From: Elusimicrobiota bacterium
GTDB lineage: Bacteria; Elusimicrobiota; Elusimicrobia; UBA1565; UBA9628
Assembly (NCBI GenBank): GCA_016218575.1
Contig: JACRDN010000013.1
Span: 1 to 54,012, forward strand
DNA length: 54,012 nt
Reading direction: 5' to 3'
In this document: piece after piece, positions 16,592-24,504 of the stretch
How the letters are laid out: each line of letters begins with the position of its first letter
Position numbering within the stretch: the first letter of the stretch is position 1
Notes under the pieces: generated by a model
What the model saw: only the letters and a program-made list of their open reading frames with translations
Databases searched by the model: none
What the model was told of the DNA's origin: nothing
Made by a program: the position numbers and the translations under genes

Positions 16592-16597
16592 ATTATA
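16592..16597 (-). promoter_or_regulatory. -10 element of tRNA-Arg
   Basis: TATAAT on the minus strand lies 19 bp before the mature tRNA 5' end. No convincing -35 is seen at 17 bp. Confidence 0.5.
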
Positions 16598-16622
16598 GAT
16601 TATTGTTGGGCGGCTTCCAGCC

Positions 16623-18617
16623 TCAGGTAGATCTTTTTGGTTTCTTCAAACGAGGCATGACGGGTGGGGTGCTGCGAAAATCCTCTAAGCCCTTCTTGGC
16701 GGCCCGAATCCTCTTCAAGATCGAATCCCTTCCTGGCAGGTTCGGAAGGCCCGACCATAAGTCTTCCTCCCATCTGAGCAGGGCCTCGGGCACGAGCTTA
16801 AAAAACTCATGCTCCGCCGTGGTCGCCCCGAACTCCATGTGGTATCTGTGGCGATCAATGTCTACCCCATTTCTCCAGCGGTAGGACCGGTCGTTGAGCT
16901 GGATGAAATGCTCCAATTCATGGGCTAGTGCGGCGTAATACATGACGCCGCCTTTCCCTTCTGGGTGAACCCATATCCCAAGAATTTCTCGGGGAAATAA
17001 AAATCGAAGGGCCCAGGCGAAGAGCTTTTTCAGGCCGGATTTCTTAAGGAACGTCGTCTCTGCCGTTAATATCATTTCCGGGTCAAGCCATTCCAGCCTG
17101 CTTTCGATAAATCGTCTCGCCATTTTCCTGAATAGCCAGGAATGGCGGCGCAGGCGAGCCTCCAGGTAATACCGGAATGCGATTTCAGGGCGGCGCCTGG
17201 CCCGAAGCTCCGGATCGAGCAGTCGGGAGACGTTCTCAACGTCCGCCGCGGTAATGAACAGGCGGCGGAAGGCTTCCGGCTCTCCTTCGCGGCTTGCCGC
17301 GAGCAAAAGGGGATGGTTTTTAGATGATGCGGCCGCGCTGAGAGATACAATGCGCCGGTTGAGCGCGCGTTGAGTCGGCATTGAAGCAATGACGAGATGG
17401 CTCTTGGGCCTCCCCCGGCGCGATGTCTCGACGCGCGGGGTCGATTCGGGGCCCTGCCCGTTCGACTTGAGCGCTGCGATTTTGGCGTGGACCTCGTGCA
17501 GCGGCAGTTCGGTCCAGTTCCAGGCCTGCCGCACGGCGCGCCTGATTCCGGGGTCTTTCCGGAGATTCTTCTCCGACGGGATGACTTGGGCGTGGACCAT
17601 GCCCCGGATGATCTCCTTCTTGTCGCTCCTGGGCAGGCCTCTGTAAAAATTGCTGATCCGAGGGTCACGGACCTGGGCGGCGCTGGGGCCTGGCTTCAGG
17701 CTGAAGAGTTCCGCGGCGAATAGATGATCTCCCGCATGGTCTACCTGTTCCATGTCGAGCCGGCGCTGCAGGCTCAATTCGTAGGGGCTCACCGAATACG
17801 CGATTTCCTTTTTCAACTGGGGGAAATAATGATCCCTGAGGGCCTTTTCCTCGGGAGAACTCGCCGTGCGCAGGAGCAGGTATTTGACCAGAGGGTCCTG
17901 AGCCTCCGGCAGGAACTTGTCTATGGCCTGGAGGACGCTTCCCAGAAATGGCCGGCTTCCCGGCGGGGCAGGAAACAAGAGGATGCGGCTGTTCGGCTTC
18001 TCGCTTAGGATGGCGGCGGGCTCTCCGAGAAGCTCGGGGTCAACTTCCCCGTTCGCGGAATCGGGGTCATTTTGACGGATGTATTTGAGGTTTCCGTCGG
18101 CCTTGCGCGCCTCATGGAGGATGGTTCCACCGGCATGGCGGGCGAGCCCGGCTTTGTAGAACGCGATGATGAGGCGCTTGGCGGAAACCGGGTCGGCTTG
18201 CGAGCCCCCTGGCATGAATCTTTCCAGCCGCAGGGTTTTGAGGGCGAGCTCTAGGGAGGCCTCCGCCTCGGGGCTGGAAGCGCCCAAAGCCCGGGCCCTG
18301 AGCTCGAAGGAGGCCAGCGCGCGCTCTTCGTTGGGAGTCAACCGCAGGCCCTCCCGGCTCAGGGTTCTTTTGAGGATGTCCAGACCTCGGGGATGCGCCT
18401 CGGCCATGGATGCGGCCGCGATTTCCAGGCCGCGCGGCGCCGGGGGAGCCTTCACGGGGGAACCCAAGACGGGTTCCCCCGTGAAGGAAGGTCTCGACAG
18501 TGCGGGTGCCAAGGTCGGGACGCGGCCTTCAACCGGCGTCATCTTGTTGTTGGCCCCGGCCAAGGCCGGAACAAGACAGCAGAACGCCGCAAGCGATAAT
18601 CGCCGCTCACCGCTCAT
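16623..18617 (-). CDS. Secreted HExxH-containing putative metalloprotease
   Basis: The 664-aa protein starts with a signal peptide ('LSLAAFCCLVPALAGA'). A long, mostly helical region follows. Near the C-terminus 'AALAHELEHFIQ' contains HELEH at about residues 566-570, the zinc-metalloprotease HExxH signature; 'YHMEFGATTAEHEF' about 25 residues later offers candidate third ligands (Glu595 or Glu602). I do not recognise the rest. ATG 18617 was chosen for the signal peptide and because a -10 (TATCCT) ends 6 nt upstream. It is divergent from the 18727 gene with the same type of promoter. Confidence 0.72.
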   Translation of the reverse strand: MSGERRLSLAAFCCLVPALAGANNKMTPVEGRVPTLAPALSRPSFTGEPVLGSPVKAPPAPRGLEIAAASMAEAHPRGLDILKRTLSREGLRLTPNEERALASFELRARALGASSPEAEASLELALKTLRLERFMPGGSQADPVSAKRLIIAFYKAGLARHAGGTILHEARKADGNLKYIRQNDPDSANGEVDPELLGEPAAILSEKPNSRILLFPAPPGSRPFLGSVLQAIDKFLPEAQDPLVKYLLLRTASSPEEKALRDHYFPQLKKEIAYSVSPYELSLQRRLDMEQVDHAGDHLFAAELFSLKPGPSAAQVRDPRISNFYRGLPRSDKKEIIRGMVHAQVIPSEKNLRKDPGIRRAVRQAWNWTELPLHEVHAKIAALKSNGQGPESTPRVETSRRGRPKSHLVIASMPTQRALNRRIVSLSAAASSKNHPLLLAASREGEPEAFRRLFITAADVENVSRLLDPELRARRRPEIAFRYYLEARLRRHSWLFRKMARRFIESRLEWLDPEMILTAETTFLKKSGLKKLFAWALRFLFPREILGIWVHPEGKGGVMYYAALAHELEHFIQLNDRSYRWRNGVDIDRHRYHMEFGATTAEHEFFKLVPEALLRWEEDLWSGLPNLPGRDSILKRIRAAKKGLEDFRSTPPVMPRLKKPKRST

Positions 18618-18623
18618 GATGCA

Positions 18624-18657
18624 AGGATACAGGGACTGCGCTCCCCGGGCGAGGGTC
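18624..18657 (-). promoter_or_regulatory. CCC-N22-type promoter of the 16623 gene
   Basis: On the minus strand GACCCT (18652-18657) is 22 bp from TATCCT (18624-18629), which ends 6 nt before ATG 18617. It is one of seven promoters in the window with this layout; the transcript is probably leaderless. Confidence 0.6.
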
Positions 18658-18685
18658 TTCAGGGACCTATTAAAGTAGGCCTTTC

Positions 18686-18719
18686 GGCCCAGATAGTGAG
18701 CGGGTGGCGGTGGTATACT
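18686..18719 (+). promoter_or_regulatory. CCC-N22-type promoter of the 18727 operon
   Basis: GGCCCA (18686-18691) is 22 bp from TATACT (18714-18719). ATG 18727 lies 7 nt after the -10. The hexamer is part of the inverted sequence AGGCCTTTCGGCCC. Confidence 0.65.
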
Positions 18720-18726
18720 GTTTGTC

Positions 18727-19398
18727 ATGCGAATGTCCTGGCGGCGGCTCATCGCCTTGGCTTGGATATTGACCACGGTCGTGGCCGCGGCCTGGTCCGG
18801 AGACTTCGATGCCGAGTCTAGCAACGCTTTGACCATGCCCGACCGCCTGGGCAACGTGGTCTCGGTCTCCAACCGATTCGACGGGACCAATTACTACATC
18901 CAGATCAGCTATATCTCTCCCAATCGCGGCGTGATTTGGGACCGCTACCACAACGACGGCTACCAGGAGCGCGCCAACGCCATGATGCTTGACGGGGGCG
19001 GCCAAGTTTACGTCGTCGGGACCAGGATCTACCAGGGGCACAAGTACCTCTGGCTCATGAAGCTCGCCTCCACCGGGAACCTTCTCTGGGAAAAGGCCGA
19101 TGTCGAATATGACTGCTCTGGCCTGGGGATTTTTCCAAACGATTCAGGCGATGTCTGGGTTGCCGGCTCCTGTTCCAGCGGACGCAGCTTCCCGGCGCGG
19201 ATACTGCGCTATAATACCTGGGGAGCCCAGCTTTGGTCGCAGAATTTCGACGAGGGCGGCCGAAATTACGTTCGCGGCGTCAATTTGGATTTCGGTGACC
19301 GCCTGGCCGTGACCTTGGAGGTCCTCGCCGGCTCGTACCGCGGCAAGGTGCGCACCGTGGTTTACGATCGCAACGGCTGGAGGCTCGCGATTTATTGA
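18727..19398 (+). CDS. Secreted beta-propeller-like protein
   Basis: The 223-aa protein has a signal peptide ('LIALAWILTTVVAAAWS'). Several short repeats follow, each with a G-D-x-W/V turn and aromatic strand: 'YLWLMKLASTGNLLWEK', 'DVWVAGSCSSG', 'ARILRYNTWGAQLWSQ'. These resemble PQQ-like or SBBP-type propeller blades, but at this length it would be only a partial propeller. The next gene starts 1 bp after its stop, so it may work with the peptide-binding protein. Confidence 0.7.
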   Translation: MRMSWRRLIALAWILTTVVAAAWSGDFDAESSNALTMPDRLGNVVSVSNRFDGTNYYIQISYISPNRGVIWDRYHNDGYQERANAMMLDGGGQVYVVGTRIYQGHKYLWLMKLASTGNLLWEKADVEYDCSGLGIFPNDSGDVWVAGSCSSGRSFPARILRYNTWGAQLWSQNFDEGGRNYVRGVNLDFGDRLAVTLEVLAGSYRGKVRTVVYDRNGWRLAIY

Positions 19399-19399
19399 T

Positions 19400-21163
19400 A
19401 TGAGAACGATTCTCTTGAGCCTGGTCCTGTCTATCGGGGCTCCCCTGACGGCGCAGGAGGCCGGGCCCGCCCGTGCCGACGCCTTCGTGCACCTGACCTC
19501 GCGCTACTGGCATAGCCTGGACCCGGCCAACGCCTATGACGGGGTGAGCTTCATCCTCACGGGCAACATCTACGAGCCCCTGGTGACCTTCAAGAGCCTG
19601 GGCGAACTCGACTCCTTCGCCCCATTCCTGGCCTCGGTGGTGCCGAGCCGCGAGAACGGCCTTCTTTCCGAGGATCTCAAAACCTACTCCTTTCCTATCC
19701 GTGAGGGCGTGCGCTTCCACGACGGCTCGGCCATGTCTCCGGAGGACGTGCGCTACTCCCTCCTCCGCTTCATGCTCATGGATATGGAGGGGGGAGCCGC
19801 GGCTCTTCTATTGCGGCCCATGCTGGGCCTCTACGGCGTTCGCGACGCCAAGGGTCTGGTCCCGCCGGAGCTTGCGCGTCGCGCGTTTCAAGCCGTGGAA
19901 ATCCAAGAAGGCCGTGTTGTGATCCATTTAAACGAGCCCGACAGCACCTTCCTCAAGGTCCTGGCGTCGATGCCCTTGGTCGTCTCCAAGAAATGGGCCG
20001 TGGAGCGCGGGGACTGGGACGGGACCGTCGAGGGTTTGAAAAATTGGCCGGCAGGCCGGAAGTCCTTCCTTGAGGAAAACGCCAACGGCACCGGTCCCTT
20101 CAAGGTGGACAAATTCGAGCGCGACATCCACGCCTTGGTCCTGGCCCGGCACGACGGCTATTGGCGGGCCCCGGCGGCCTTGAAGACCGTGATCTTCAAG
20201 GTCGTCCCTAATGGAGGACTTCGCCTCTTCATGTTGGAGAGCGGCGACGCCGACGGCGGCTACCTCGAGAATACCTACCGCGGCTACGCCAAGTCCATCA
20301 AGGGACTCAAGCTCTACGAGACCTGGCCGTACTACCACACGGGCGACATCTTCTTCTTCAATTTCAAGGCCGAGCCCAAGGACAACGAGTTTCTGGGAAG
20401 CGGCGCCTTGGACGGCAAGGGCCTTCCTCCCGATTTCTTCGGCAGCCGCGAGGTTCGTCAGGGACTGGCCTACGCCTTCGACTACGAGAAGTACCTGAAA
20501 TACGGTCTCGGCCTGCAGGGGCGGCGCATGGCCGGGCCCTTCCCGCCCGACATGCTCGCAGGAGTACCCGAGTCCTCGTACCGTTACGATCCCGAGAAGG
20601 CCAAGGCCTTGCTGGAAAAAGCCTGCGGCGGAGAGGTGTGGAGGAACGGCTTCGTGCTTCCCGTGGGCTACTCCGCCGACAACGCGCCGCGCCAAGCCGC
20701 GGCGGAGGCCTTGAAGGCGGGCCTCGAGAAGCTCAATCCCAAGTTCAAGGTGCATCTCCATCCCATGCGCAACAAGGAGTTCTACCAGGGAGTGGAGAAT
20801 CGCAAGCTGCCCCTCTACATCGCAAGCTTCTATCCCGACTATCCCGATCCCCAATCTTTGGCCTTCGGCCTCCTGCACAGCCGTGGCTATTTCCCGAAGT
20901 ACCAAGGTTGGGCGAGTGCGGAGGCGGACGCCTTGGTGGAGAAGGCCAGCCGCCTTTCCGATCCGATCGGAAGGATGGCGATTTACCGCAAGCTCTCCGA
21001 GCTGGCGGCGGAAAGTGCCGCTCAAATCTACACGTTCTCGCCGCCTCTTTTCAGGGTCTGCCGCGAGGACGTGGCGGGCTGCGACGGCAAGGACAACGTC
21101 AACAATTTGAACTTCAACAGCTTTCCGTACTTCTACTCCTACTCCAGAACTACTTCTCGATAG
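19400..21163 (+). CDS. ABC-type peptide/nickel substrate-binding protein (SBP family 5)
   Basis: The 587-aa exported protein has a signal peptide ('ILLSLVLSIGAPLTAQ') and family 5 landmarks: 'LDPANAYDGVSFILTGNIYEPL', 'TYSFPIREGVRFHDGSAMSPEDVRYSL' (split here for clarity: 'FPIREGVRFHDG' and 'SPEDVRYSLLRF'), 'NGTGPFKVDKFE', 'REVRQGLAYAFDYEKYLKYG' and 'YDPEKAKALLEKA'. The family binds oligopeptides or similar solutes. There is no lipobox Cys and no permease or ATPase gene nearby, so it is an orphan. It is co-transcribed with the 18727 gene. Confidence 0.88.
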   Translation: MRTILLSLVLSIGAPLTAQEAGPARADAFVHLTSRYWHSLDPANAYDGVSFILTGNIYEPLVTFKSLGELDSFAPFLASVVPSRENGLLSEDLKTYSFPIREGVRFHDGSAMSPEDVRYSLLRFMLMDMEGGAAALLLRPMLGLYGVRDAKGLVPPELARRAFQAVEIQEGRVVIHLNEPDSTFLKVLASMPLVVSKKWAVERGDWDGTVEGLKNWPAGRKSFLEENANGTGPFKVDKFERDIHALVLARHDGYWRAPAALKTVIFKVVPNGGLRLFMLESGDADGGYLENTYRGYAKSIKGLKLYETWPYYHTGDIFFFNFKAEPKDNEFLGSGALDGKGLPPDFFGSREVRQGLAYAFDYEKYLKYGLGLQGRRMAGPFPPDMLAGVPESSYRYDPEKAKALLEKACGGEVWRNGFVLPVGYSADNAPRQAAAEALKAGLEKLNPKFKVHLHPMRNKEFYQGVENRKLPLYIASFYPDYPDPQSLAFGLLHSRGYFPKYQGWASAEADALVEKASRLSDPIGRMAIYRKLSELAAESAAQIYTFSPPLFRVCREDVAGCDGKDNVNNLNFNSFPYFYSYSRTTSR

Positions 21164-21184
21164 GTGCGTTTGCGCGCCTGACCA

Positions 21185-21733
21185 CTACTTTGGCAGCTTG
21201 AGCTTGGCCGAGCAGGAGAGCTTGCGGCGATTGGCTATGTTGTTGATGTTGATCCGCACGTCCATCAAACCCTCCACGATGGCGAGGGTCCCGTCCACGG
21301 CGATCGGCGAGTCCATTTCCGTGCCGCCGAAAAGCGAGATCTTGTCGGCCTGGAACCGGACGGAGTTCTGCCCCGTGACCGTGAGCGTGCCCCGCACCTC
21401 TCCGATATAGGTTGTTGGAATCACTATCTGGAAACGGGTCTTGTCGTCGGTGGGCTTGAAAATGGCCTTCTTATCCTCCACGGTGATGCCCTCTCCCTTC
21501 ACGGGCTTTCCGGAGATAAATCCCACCGCCCATTCCCGCTCTCCGACCGTGGTTCCCGGGCCCAGTATCGCCTTGGCCTGGTATTTGACGTCGGCCCCCT
21601 TGGGGTCCACCCGCTGGCAGACGGGCTCGCCGGCCCACTCTCCGAAGAGGAAATGTATCGGGCCTAAATCGGCGAAGGCGGGCCCGGCTCCGAGGAGCAT
21701 GATCGCGGCGAAAGTCAGAGTCAGGTCTTTCAT
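21185..21733 (-). CDS. Secreted protein of unknown function (182 aa)
   Basis: Not recognised. There is a clear signal peptide ('LTFAAIMLLGAGPAFA'), a short acidic/aromatic start ('HFLFGEWAGEPVCQR') and beta-rich strands. 'FLFGEWAGEP' recalls lipocalin-like exported proteins that begin with a G-W motif, so a small beta-barrel is possible. It is the last gene of a four-gene minus-strand unit, 15 bp after the preceding gene. Confidence 0.7.
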   Translation of the reverse strand: MKDLTLTFAAIMLLGAGPAFADLGPIHFLFGEWAGEPVCQRVDPKGADVKYQAKAILGPGTTVGEREWAVGFISGKPVKGEGITVEDKKAIFKPTDDKTRFQIVIPTTYIGEVRGTLTVTGQNSVRFQADKISLFGGTEMDSPIAVDGTLAIVEGLMDVRININNIANRRKLSCSAKLKLPK

Positions 21734-21748
21734 AATGGCTCCTTATGG

Positions 21749-22501
21749 CTATCGTATGGCGCGCATTTTAGCGGTGATTAAGTTGGCGTAATCCGCTCTG
21801 CCGCTCTGTCTGGTGATCTCGGCCAGCAGCATAGTCTTGGCGAAGGCTTTCACTTCCGGCGAGCGCGAGCCGAAGGCCAGGCGTTGGAGCGCGTCCAGGC
21901 ACAGCGTCGCCCGAGGGCTTCCCGGGGAGTCCGAGGCGCGCCGCATCAATTCACGGATCAATTCCATCAGATTTTTAGGGGACATTTTCGCTCCCAACTG
22001 GAGCACGGCCTTGAGAGTGGCTTTGCGGTCCTCGTCACTAAGCTTTTCCGCGGAATCCACCCAAACGCCCTCCGGCTTCGGGCGCTCGGAGAGGTCGTAG
22101 AAGACATTGAAAGGCCAGAGCTCTTTGGAGGCGTCATCCGCCGACCGGGCCAGCTCATGGAGCCGCACCCGGGCTATGGCGCGCACCAGGGCCGAGGACT
22201 TTTCTTGAGCCGCGAACAGCGCATTTAGCAGGGAGGCTCTTTGGATGGGATTGCCGGAGCGCAGGGCCATCGCTGCGCTCGAGTCAAAGTCGGGCGGCAG
22301 CTCGATGGCCTTGAGCGCCGCTTCGTGCAGCGGTATTGCCGAATCCATATGCAGGAAGAAATAGAGAGGCAGAGCCTTGGTCATCGGGGTCTCGCCCGGC
22401 ATCGTTCGCACCAGGCCTTGGATATGCGCGAGCCTTTTCGCTGGCTCGACTTCGACCTCGCGGGCAGCCGCCAAGGACATGCTTAGCGCCAAGGCCAGCA
22501 T
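21749..22501 (-). CDS. Exported helical protein of unknown function (250 aa)
   Basis: Not recognised. The short N-terminus 'MLALALSMSLAAAREV' looks like a signal peptide lacking the usual Lys/Arg. The rest is predicted helical, with repeats suggestive of HEAT-like pairs. The start overlaps the stop of the upstream gene by 1 bp. It is part of the 24311-21185 unit. Confidence 0.65.
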   Translation of the reverse strand: MLALALSMSLAAAREVEVEPAKRLAHIQGLVRTMPGETPMTKALPLYFFLHMDSAIPLHEAALKAIELPPDFDSSAAMALRSGNPIQRASLLNALFAAQEKSSALVRAIARVRLHELARSADDASKELWPFNVFYDLSERPKPEGVWVDSAEKLSDEDRKATLKAVLQLGAKMSPKNLMELIRELMRRASDSPGSPRATLCLDALQRLAFGSRSPEVKAFAKTMLLAEITRQSGRADYANLITAKMRAIR

Positions 22502-23151
22502 CAGGGTCTGCGCTCGGACCGCTCGACCTTGCCCTGCACGCCGCCTTTGTCCGAGAACTTCTTCTTCGGCCCTAAGGAAAAGTCTATGCGCTTGACGAAG
22601 GCCGCGTAATCCGCGATTTTATGCCCCTCCTTGTCGCGCTGCGCTAGAAGGCAGAGAAGAGTCTGCTTGTTCGAGGAATCGCCCTCGAGGTCCTTGGCCT
22701 CGCGGCATTGCGCGACGCGGCCGAAGAAATCATCGGGCTTCCTGTGAAAGGACGGATCGAAGGGCTCCGGGCCGAACACGGCGCCCTTGTCGCTGAAGGT
22801 GATGGGCAGCAAGGGCATGCCGTAGCGGACCAGGAAGTTTCCGGCAGCCTGGTAATCCCTCTGCTCCAGGGGAAGGCTTGGGTTGGTCCGAATGTGCAGG
22901 TAGCGCCTTGCGCCGTCGGGCCAGGGAAGGCCTTCCCGCCTGTAAAGGCTGCCCGGATTCGCTTCTCCGGGCGCGCTGGGATGCTCGATCCAAAGAACAA
23001 GCTCGTATATGCCCGCCAGATCGTCCCGGCGGGGCTCGAAGGTCTGGGCCATGAATATGCCGGCGATTTGCGGGTAGGTGTACACCGCGCGCCCGCGCAC
23101 CTGGGCGCGGACCTGCCCTGCCAAGAGCGCTGCGATAAGCCAGAGCTTCAT
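22501..23151 (-). CDS. Secreted protein of unknown function (216 aa)
   Basis: Not recognised. ATG 23151 gives the signal peptide 'MKLWLIAALLAGQVRAQ' and overlaps the upstream stop as ATGA; the longer in-frame start would lie inside the neighbour. 'YTYPQIAGIFMAQTFEP' and 'GIYELVLWIEHPSAPGE' suggest a beta domain. The C-terminus is very basic. Confidence 0.65.
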   Translation of the reverse strand: MKLWLIAALLAGQVRAQVRGRAVYTYPQIAGIFMAQTFEPRRDDLAGIYELVLWIEHPSAPGEANPGSLYRREGLPWPDGARRYLHIRTNPSLPLEQRDYQAAGNFLVRYGMPLLPITFSDKGAVFGPEPFDPSFHRKPDDFFGRVAQCREAKDLEGDSSNKQTLLCLLAQRDKEGHKIADYAAFVKRIDFSLGPKKKFSDKGGVQGKVERSERRP

Positions 23152-24311
23152 TGGGCCGGCTCCTTGATGTAGATGGTGTAGCCCAGAATTTGTTTTTCCC
23201 ATTTATCGGGGTCTCTGTCGTATTCCTTGCGATTGACCATTGCGCTTGTTTCACAGGCGAGGGTGTCGGATTGGACCAGGCCGCAGGCGGAGTTGATCCC
23301 TTCTCGGGAAAAACGGACCAGCTTGGGATCCACGGAGCAAACCAGGTCCTTGTTATAGCCATCCAGATTGGGCAGGCTTGCCAGGAGAGTCGGTACGCCG
23401 ACTGAGGTCGGCTCCTCGGTGAAAACAAGGTGAATGACGTCGCCGAGGTCGTCTTGAAGCCCCTCGAACCGGTCTCTCCCGTCGGGATTTTTCACGCTCG
23501 TCTCGGAGACCATCCTCCAGCTTCCGACCAGCTTCAAGTTCGTCGGGCGCACGGTCTTGCCGGCCTTGTAGTTGAAAGTCTCGGCTCCGGTGGTCATGGG
23601 GAAATGATTCGTCTTTCCCCAATGGATTCCCTCGCGGTATTTTCTGCGGAAGTCCCGGGATCCGGTGAGCTTCGCGAGCTCTGCCGCGCTGCTGCGCGAG
23701 AATCCATGATAGGTGAGCTCGTGCCATTCTTCTTTATAGTCATCGCACTTGTATTTGTAATAGAGATGCTGGAGGCAGATCAACGAGTCCGGCCCGTCCA
23801 AGCGGCAGGAGTAATCTCCCTTGTAGAAGCCGCTGGGGTATCCACTCGACTCGCCCTCGTGAACGATCGCAGAGCTGGCGTTAAATTTGACCGTTAAATC
23901 TATGCTCTTTGGCGTATTGGACCACAGATTCAACCCTCGGGCCAGGAGATTGGATCTCACTCCGGTAAAATCAAGGAAGGCTTTCTGGGAGGGAAAGGTT
24001 GCTCTCGAGCGGCGCGTGAGGCCTTGCGGTTCGAACTGGCCATGGATTTTGTCCGGCTCGGACTTTCCAGCCTGGTATTTCGTCCATTGTCCGTTAGGAT
24101 CTAGGTAAGAGTAACTATCTTCAATCATCCTGCCTGAGGCGACTTCCGCGACCAGTACCCACGGCCCCTTGAGGTTCTCCGCCGTTGGGACGATAGGCGA
24201 GGGCGCTTCGAAGCGGCGCTTGGCCTCCCCCAAAGTCCAAATTCCAGGGCGCTCGTAGTCAACGGCCCGGGCTTGGGCCGCGAGCAATACGGGCAAGATC
24301 CATGTCATCAT
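23148..24311 (-). CDS. Secreted protein of unknown function (387 aa), first of four
   Basis: Not recognised. ATG 24311 follows GGGAGG with 9-nt spacing and gives 'MMTWILPVLLAAQARA' as signal peptide; the frame could also start at 24344, but without that Shine-Dalgarno sequence. The mature part has at least six Cys residues (for example 'CRLDGPDSLICLQ', 'KYKCDDY', 'LVCSVDP'), so disulfides are likely. It leads a unit of four exported proteins. Confidence 0.68.
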   Translation of the reverse strand: MMTWILPVLLAAQARAVDYERPGIWTLGEAKRRFEAPSPIVPTAENLKGPWVLVAEVASGRMIEDSYSYLDPNGQWTKYQAGKSEPDKIHGQFEPQGLTRRSRATFPSQKAFLDFTGVRSNLLARGLNLWSNTPKSIDLTVKFNASSAIVHEGESSGYPSGFYKGDYSCRLDGPDSLICLQHLYYKYKCDDYKEEWHELTYHGFSRSSAAELAKLTGSRDFRRKYREGIHWGKTNHFPMTTGAETFNYKAGKTVRPTNLKLVGSWRMVSETSVKNPDGRDRFEGLQDDLGDVIHLVFTEEPTSVGVPTLLASLPNLDGYNKDLVCSVDPKLVRFSREGINSACGLVQSDTLACETSAMVNRKEYDRDPDKWEKQILGYTIYIKEPAQ

Positions 24312-24347
24312 CGCGCAATCCTCCCAATAAAAGATCGACTTCACTTC

Positions 24348-24381
24348 AGGTTAAGCCGGAAGGGGGCGGACGTCAGGGGCC
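24348..24381 (-). promoter_or_regulatory. CCC-N22-type promoter of the four-gene secreted unit
   Basis: On the minus strand GGCCCC (24376-24381) is 22 bp from TAACCT (24348-24353). A leader of about 30 nt with a GGGAGG ribosome-binding site precedes ATG 24311. Confidence 0.55.
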
Positions 24382-24454
24382 TTTTGGGGAAGAGGCGCTA
24401 CGGCAAAGGGCCTAGTTTAAATCGGGAGAAAAGGCCTAACCGCGGCGATGCAAA

Positions 24455-24499
24455 CGGTTATCCACAAAAACTTCCAGAGAAGTTTTGTGGATAAGTTCG
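24455..24499. repeat. Palindromic repeat with two inverted DnaA-box sequences (copy 2)
   Basis: TTATCCACA (24458-24466) and TGTGGATAA (24486-24494) are the arms of an inverted repeat with one bulged A and a 4-nt loop. It lies 5 bp downstream of the alaS stop codon, the same placement as copy 1. The region 24312-24454 otherwise holds only the promoter described above. Confidence 0.88.
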
Positions 24500-24504
24500 A
24501 CGGG

